From NCBI GenBank assembly GCA_015056305.1, contig SVGO01000007.1, positions 1 to 47,300 on the forward strand: a stretch of 47,300 nucleotides of DNA, read 5' to 3'. The position numbers and the translations under genes are program-made. The notes under the pieces are model-generated. The model was not told where the DNA came from, searched no databases, and saw only the letters and a list, made by a program, of their open reading frames with translations. How positions within the stretch are numbered: the stretch's first letter is position 1; every line of letters begins with the position of its first letter. This DNA comes from Clostridiales bacterium. GTDB taxonomy: Bacteria > Bacillota > Clostridia > Christensenellales > Aristaeellaceae. Below, piece after piece: positions 43,172 through 47,300 of the stretch.

Positions 43172-43203
43172 AAAACAAAGAAGCCTCCTCACGGAAGCTT
43201 CTT
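43172..43203 (-). terminator. Terminator overlapping the YfhO stop
   Basis: On the minus strand AAGAAGCTTCC pairs with GGAGGCTTCTT across GTGA and is followed by TGTTTT; the 5' arm is within the last codons of the gene. Confidence 0.85.
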
Positions 43204-45537
43204 TTTCTTTGCAAGATATACATATGCGCCGAGGATGACGGCGGCAAGGCCGCTCATCCCAAGGCCAAGCCTCAGCATCCGCGTGCGATAGGTGAACACG
43301 ATCTCGTGCTCGCCCGGCTCGACCCACACGCCCATGAACGATACGTCGCAGGGGATGATCTCGGTCTTTTGACCATCGAGCGTGGCGGTGAAGCCCTTGT
43401 CATGCGGGATGGTGAAGACGACGAGGCCGGCCTCTTTGGCGTCGATATGCGCGGTAAAGCCGCTGCGAGTGATCTCGAATCGGTCGCAGGCGTTTTGCTG
43501 AAGGCGGCTGACGCTCTCCTGCCAGGATGGGATGTTGTAGACGTCAAGCACATTCATGCGATCCTTGAAGCGCGCAAGGTACGCGTCGTCCAGCGCCGCG
43601 CTGGCCAGGAGCACCGTGCCCACGGTTTCGCTGTCCATGCGCTGATGATGCGTGCCGGTGACGGTCGCCTGCAAAAAGCCCATCGGCACGGCATTGGGAT
43701 TGACGTAGACGGCAAAGCCGTTCTCCTTGCGGTCGTAGACAAAGCCCTCGGGGATGGTATCGCTTTCGTCGAACTGATGATACTCCGTGACCGAGAGCAG
43801 CGCGCGGATCGCCGCCTGATCGTCCGGCGGGGCGACGGTGGTCGATTCGTCATAGCCAAAGCCCGCCATGGAGACGAACCTGCCTACGGTCGACGTGCGC
43901 AGAGACGAGAAGCACGTCAGAGAAGAATGGCCGCGGATCAGGCCGTAGTTGCGCAGGCGGCGACCGTAGTCGATGCGCTTGTATTCGCCGGATTCACTCA
44001 GCTCCAGCGCGGAGAGCGTGGGCTCGGCAATCTGATCAAGCGTATACACGCCGCTGGCTGCGTCACTGCCGCCGGAGAGGATCACGCGGTCGCCCACGGC
44101 AATATATCCGGCATACTGCGCGCAGGCCACGGCGCACACGAGCGCGAGCATCGGCGCGAAGCGGCGTTTCTTTCCGGCAATCAGCAGCATCGCGCCGCCG
44201 CCGAGCAGCGAGAGCGAGACGGAGAGGATGCGTAGCGCATCCGGGCCATACGCGCCCTTGCGGCGGTTGAGTAGGACCTCTGCGATACGGTCGGGAAGCA
44301 CACAGAGCGCGCCTTCCGGCAGGAGGAAGGGCACGGTCAGCATGAGCACGACCGCCGTGCAGACGGCAAAGCAGAGCATCCACGCGCGGCGGCTCTCGAT
44401 GGAAGCAAGCGCATAGAGCGTGGCGAGCACGAGCATGAGCACAAAGCCGTACCACCAGCGGGTATAGCTGATATTGGTGAACAGCGCGAATGCGCCGCAC
44501 AGAACGGGGATCGCCGAGCAGACAAGCAGCGCCGCAAGCAGCACCTTGAGCCAGCGCTCACGCTTCTGGAAGACTGCAAACGCGAGCACGCCGGTCATGC
44601 CGAATACGGGCAGATAGCCCGCCACGGAGCTCCAGCTCGGCGCGTCGCCGTAGTAGGCGTGCAGCACGTTGCTCTCGATGGGCATGAGCAGCGCACGAAG
44701 GCGCTCCAGCAGCACAAAGGGCGCGTAGGTCTGCGAAAGCAGCGAGCCCGTGCCTGCGCCCGTGCGCGTGATGGTGAGCATATGCATGAGCGAGGGGAGC
44801 AGGATCACGCCCGAGAGCGCGCAGCCCACGCCGCACTCAAACACCGCATAGAACACGCGGCGGAAGCTCCGCGCGCCCTTCCAGTCCTCCGAGAAGAAAC
44901 GGAAGGCAAAATACAGCGCAGAGAGCAGCGCGCTGGAGAGCATGAAGTAGTAATTCACCAGCGCATTGAGCGCGCAGGCGGCAGACAGCAGGCCGGGGCG
45001 CGGCGAATCGCCCATGGCGATTTCCAGCCCCAGCAGGATCAGCGGGAAGAAGGCGATCACTTCCGTGAAGTGATAAAACTGCGTATTGACGATGGTGAAC
45101 GAGGAAAACCCATAGAGCACGCTGCCCAGAAGCGCCAGACGGCGATCCCTGATCATGCGGTCAAAATAGAGAAAGGACGCAAGCGCAGCCGTTGCATGCT
45201 TGAGCACGGCCATCAGGCTGATGCCGAAGGGAACAAGCGCCTCAGGCAGCAGCGCCAGCGGCCAGACGAACGGGCTGCCCAGCGTATAGAACGCATAGCT
45301 GCCCACGCTCGGCGCGCCGAGGAATGTATTGAACGAATAGCCGGAAAGTCCTGCGCGCAGGATGCGCCGGGTTTCCAGGATGAAGGGGAGCTGCTGCTCG
45401 ATATAGTCGCCGCGGGTCACAAACCGGCCGCCGTAGGGCACAATCGCCGGGGCGAGGGCGAGAAGCGCGAGCAGCGCGCCAAGGAAAAACGCATGCGCGC
45501 CTGTGATGCGCGCGCGGGATGTATGTTTATGATTCAT
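43189..45537 (-). CDS. YfhO family membrane protein, probable lipid-linked glycosyltransferase
   Basis: A 782-residue polytopic protein of the PF09586 (YfhO) family. About twelve helices cover the first 480 residues; the first large loop has GDYIEQQLPFILETRRIL and GYSFNTFLGAPSVGSY, the acidic site of GT-C enzymes. The extracytoplasmic C-terminal domain (about 485-745) ends with one helix and a lysine tail. It probably transfers sugars to cell-wall or teichoic acid chains. AAGGTG lies 5 nt before the ATG. The gene has its own promoter (45576-45604), and the tail overlaps its terminator. Confidence 0.92.
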   Translation of the reverse strand: MNHKHTSRARITGAHAFFLGALLALLALAPAIVPYGGRFVTRGDYIEQQLPFILETRRILRAGLSGYSFNTFLGAPSVGSYAFYTLGSPFVWPLALLPEALVPFGISLMAVLKHATAALASFLYFDRMIRDRRLALLGSVLYGFSSFTIVNTQFYHFTEVIAFFPLILLGLEIAMGDSPRPGLLSAACALNALVNYYFMLSSALLSALYFAFRFFSEDWKGARSFRRVFYAVFECGVGCALSGVILLPSLMHMLTITRTGAGTGSLLSQTYAPFVLLERLRALLMPIESNVLHAYYGDAPSWSSVAGYLPVFGMTGVLAFAVFQKRERWLKVLLAALLVCSAIPVLCGAFALFTNISYTRWWYGFVLMLVLATLYALASIESRRAWMLCFAVCTAVVLMLTVPFLLPEGALCVLPDRIAEVLLNRRKGAYGPDALRILSVSLSLLGGGAMLLIAGKKRRFAPMLALVCAVACAQYAGYIAVGDRVILSGGSDAASGVYTLDQIAEPTLSALELSESGEYKRIDYGRRLRNYGLIRGHSSLTCFSSLRTSTVGRFVSMAGFGYDESTTVAPPDDQAAIRALLSVTEYHQFDESDTIPEGFVYDRKENGFAVYVNPNAVPMGFLQATVTGTHHQRMDSETVGTVLLASAALDDAYLARFKDRMNVLDVYNIPSWQESVSRLQQNACDRFEITRSGFTAHIDAKEAGLVVFTIPHDKGFTATLDGQKTEIIPCDVSFMGVWVEPGEHEIVFTYRTRMLRLGLGMSGLAAVILGAYVYLAKKKKLP

Positions 45538-45575
45538 AGATCACCTTAACAATGGGAGCTGATGATAACGGTATT

Positions 45576-45604
45576 ATTGTACGGTTTCGCCCGGAAGGTG
45601 TCAA
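45576..45604 (-). promoter_or_regulatory. Promoter of the YfhO gene
   Basis: On the minus strand a perfect TTGACA is followed after 17 bp by TACAAT (5/6 match), 39 nt before the start codon. Confidence 0.85.
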
Positions 45605-45683
45605 GGGAAAACGGATTTCGTATGGCTTTTGCGGCCAATGTCTGATAGAATATCGGGTAAAGAATGCGATGCAGGAGGTTGCT

Positions 45684-47192
45684 ATGCAGGAGATCAAATG
45701 CCCCAAGTGCGGCGAGGTTTTTCAGGTTGACGAATCCGGATACGCCGCTATCGTCAAGCAGGTGCGCGACGAGGAATTCAAAAAGGAGCTTGAGCAGCGG
45801 GAGAAGGCCTTCGCATCGGAGAAAGACATGGCGGTCGAGCTGGCGGTGAGGCAGACGCAGGCCGAGAAGGATCGCGTGATCGCGCAGCTGAATGCCCGGA
45901 TCGAAGAAGGCAAGGCGCAGCGCGAAATGGAGCGCAGGGAAAAGGACACAGAGATCGCCCGCCTGCAGGAGAAGAGCCGAACCGACGCACACAGCGCAGA
46001 GCTGCGCATGCAAAATGCGCAGAAGGCGCAGGCCTCCGCTGTGGAGATCGCCGTGGCGAAGGTGAGCGGCGAAAAGGACGCGCAGATCGCGCAGCTGCGC
46101 GCGAGAATCCAGAATAGCGACAGCGAGAAGAATGCCGCGCTGCGCGAGGCGGATGCAAAAAACATGCTGGCGATCCGAGAGAAGGACGCGGAGATTGAGC
46201 GTCTGAAGAGCCAGATCAAGGCCGGGGAAGCGGAGCGCCAGCTGGCCGTGCACAGCGCCGTGAGCGGCAGGGATGCGCAGATCACCGCGCTGAAAAACGA
46301 GATCGATCGCGAGCGGCTGACGGCACAGCTGCGGGCGAAGTCCGTCGAGGAGCAGCACAAGCTGGAGATCAGCCAGAAGGACGAACAGATCGCCTACTAT
46401 CGCGATTTCAAGGCGAAGCAGTCCACGAAGATGATCGGCGAGAGCCTGGAGCAGCACTGCCTGACGGAATTCAACAGGATCCGGGCATTGGCGTTCCAGC
46501 GGGCGACATTTGAAAAGGACAACGACGCGCGCACGGGCAGCAAGGGCGACTTTATCTATCGCGAGTCCTCCCCGGAGGGCATCGAGTTTATCTCGATCAT
46601 GTTTGAAATGAAGAACGAGATGGACACAACGGCGACCAAGCATCGCAACGAGGACTTCTTCAAGGAGCTGGACAAGGACCGCCGGGAGAAGGGCTGCGAA
46701 TACGCGGTGCTGGTTTCGCTGCTGGAGAGCGACAGCGAGCTGTACAACGGCGGTATCGTGGACGTATCGCACAGATACGAGAAGATGTACGTGATCCGGC
46801 CGCAATTCTTCATTCCGATGATCACGCTGCTGCGCAACGCGGCGCTGGACAGCCTGGAATACCGTACAGAACTGGAGATGGTGCGCAGGCAGAACATCGA
46901 CATCACGAATTTTGAAGGCGAGTTGAACGATTTCAAGCTCAAGTTCAACAAGAATTACGATCTGGCCAGCAGGAAGTTCAAGGAGGCGATCGACGAGATT
47001 GACAAGACGATCGTGCATCTGCAGAAGACGAAGGACGCGCTGCTCAGCTCGGTGAACAATCTGAGACTGGCGAATAACAAGGCGATGGATCTGTCGATTA
47101 AGCGGCTGACGAAGAATAATCCTACGATGCAGCAGAAGTTTGCGGCGCTGGAGGAGATGAAGGCGGCGCAGGCGGAGGAAGATGACTTTTAA
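45684..47192 (+). CDS. DUF2130 protein: zinc-ribbon half, long coiled coil, PD-(D/E)XK-like nuclease
   Basis: A 502-residue protein. It begins [20 protein letters not shown], with a single CxxC pair (C6, C9) that may be half of a zinc ribbon. Residues 25-245 are a long charged coiled coil with repeated EKD/AEI heptads. The C-terminal domain holds [16 protein letters not shown] (D289) and [10 protein letters not shown] (E308, K310), fitting a D...ExK restriction-nuclease-like core, and a second coiled coil near 450-490. The function of DUF2130 is unknown; DNA processing is inferred from the fold-like motif. AGGAGG lies 5 nt before the ATG at 45684. Confidence 0.92.
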   Translation: MQEIKCPKCGEVFQVDESGYAAIVKQVRDEEFKKELEQREKAFASEKDMAVELAVRQTQAEKDRVIAQLNARIEEGKAQREMERREKDTEIARLQEKSRTDAHSAELRMQNAQKAQASAVEIAVAKVSGEKDAQIAQLRARIQNSDSEKNAALREADAKNMLAIREKDAEIERLKSQIKAGEAERQLAVHSAVSGRDAQITALKNEIDRERLTAQLRAKSVEEQHKLEISQKDEQIAYYRDFKAKQSTKMIGESLEQHCLTEFNRIRALAFQRATFEKDNDARTGSKGDFIYRESSPEGIEFISIMFEMKNEMDTTATKHRNEDFFKELDKDRREKGCEYAVLVSLLESDSELYNGGIVDVSHRYEKMYVIRPQFFIPMITLLRNAALDSLEYRTELEMVRRQNIDITNFEGELNDFKLKFNKNYDLASRKFKEAIDEIDKTIVHLQKTKDALLSSVNNLRLANNKAMDLSIKRLTKNNPTMQQKFAALEEMKAAQAEEDDF

Positions 47193-47223
47193 GGCGCAAA
47201 AGGAAGATAAAGTAGCGTAAGAG

Positions 47224-47300
47224 CGCGCGAAGCGTACATGGGGTCAAGGGGCGAAGTCCCTTGTCAGGGGTTTGGGGATGAAATCCCCAACGTAGCCCAT
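47224..47300 (+). repeat. Family A repeat, copy 9, truncated by the window end
   Basis: CGCGCGAAGCGTACATGGGG, hairpin CAAGGGGCGAAGTCCCTTG, hairpin TGGGGATGAAATCCCCA, then CAACGTAGCCCAT. It begins 31 nt after the DUF2130 stop and is most like the left arm at the sirtuin gene. Confidence 0.88.

Overview
The window looks like the chromosome of a GC-rich member of the Clostridia (Bacillota), probably a gut anaerobe. The evidence is a T-box leader on ileS, a cobalamin riboswitch on an ECF S-component gene, KtrAB/TrkAH-type potassium uptake, an ANTAR regulator, strong Shine-Dalgarno sites, many consensus -35/-10 promoters with 17-bp spacers, and no outer-membrane genes. The exact family is not determined; Christensenellales or Oscillospirales-like bacteria are a guess from overall character. 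All functional calls come from reading translated sequence; no database search was run.

Layout. 0-6 kb: a 46-residue membrane peptide, endonuclease III with a DUF3343 gene, a divergent cysteine-desulfurase-like gene, an ANTAR protein with a degenerate receiver, a GNAT, an unassigned small RNA or short ORF, and an MFS permease. 6-10 kb: an ECF S component behind an attenuator-like leader, rarA, and a B12-riboswitch operon (DUF4430, ECF S, Cys-rich small protein). 10-17 kb: T-box-ileS with a translationally coupled membrane protein and a GH4-like protein, then a broken REP-associated transposase. 17-23 kb: RNA modification genes, then a secreted CHAP/L,D-transpeptidase fusion, an aromatic-acid-exporter-like protein and a secreted C39-like protein. 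22.9-30.5 kb (minus): one aromatic amino acid operon, aroF-tyrA-aroB-aroA-aroC-pheA-aroK, controlled by a Phe/Tyr-rich leader peptide and an intrinsic terminator. 30.5-34 kb: trkH-trkA and a divergent XRE/S24 repressor facing a small HTH gene across shared operators. 34-38.6 kb: dus, two small proteins, a HAD phosphatase, tRNA-Ala(CGC), and a Fur-family-box ZIP transporter. 38.9-47.2 kb: CcdA-thioredoxin fusion, DUF2238, recO, a sirtuin bracketed by a perfect 96-bp inverted repeat, YfhO, and DUF2130.

The most striking feature is the density of short dispersed repeats. Family A (an element of about 70-190 bp starting near CGCGAAGCG, with a central hairpin whose arms change in a compensatory way, usually ending near CCCAACGTAACCC) occurs at nine loci, one of them a four-copy tandem array. 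Family B (CCTTCCCCTATGGGGAAGG type), family C (a GGGGAGGAGCAGAGCC palindrome associated with the transposase), family D (terminator-like, two copies) and a second 92-bp tandem array add to this. Some form parts of coding ends (aroC, the ZIP gene), and one pair brackets the sirtuin gene.
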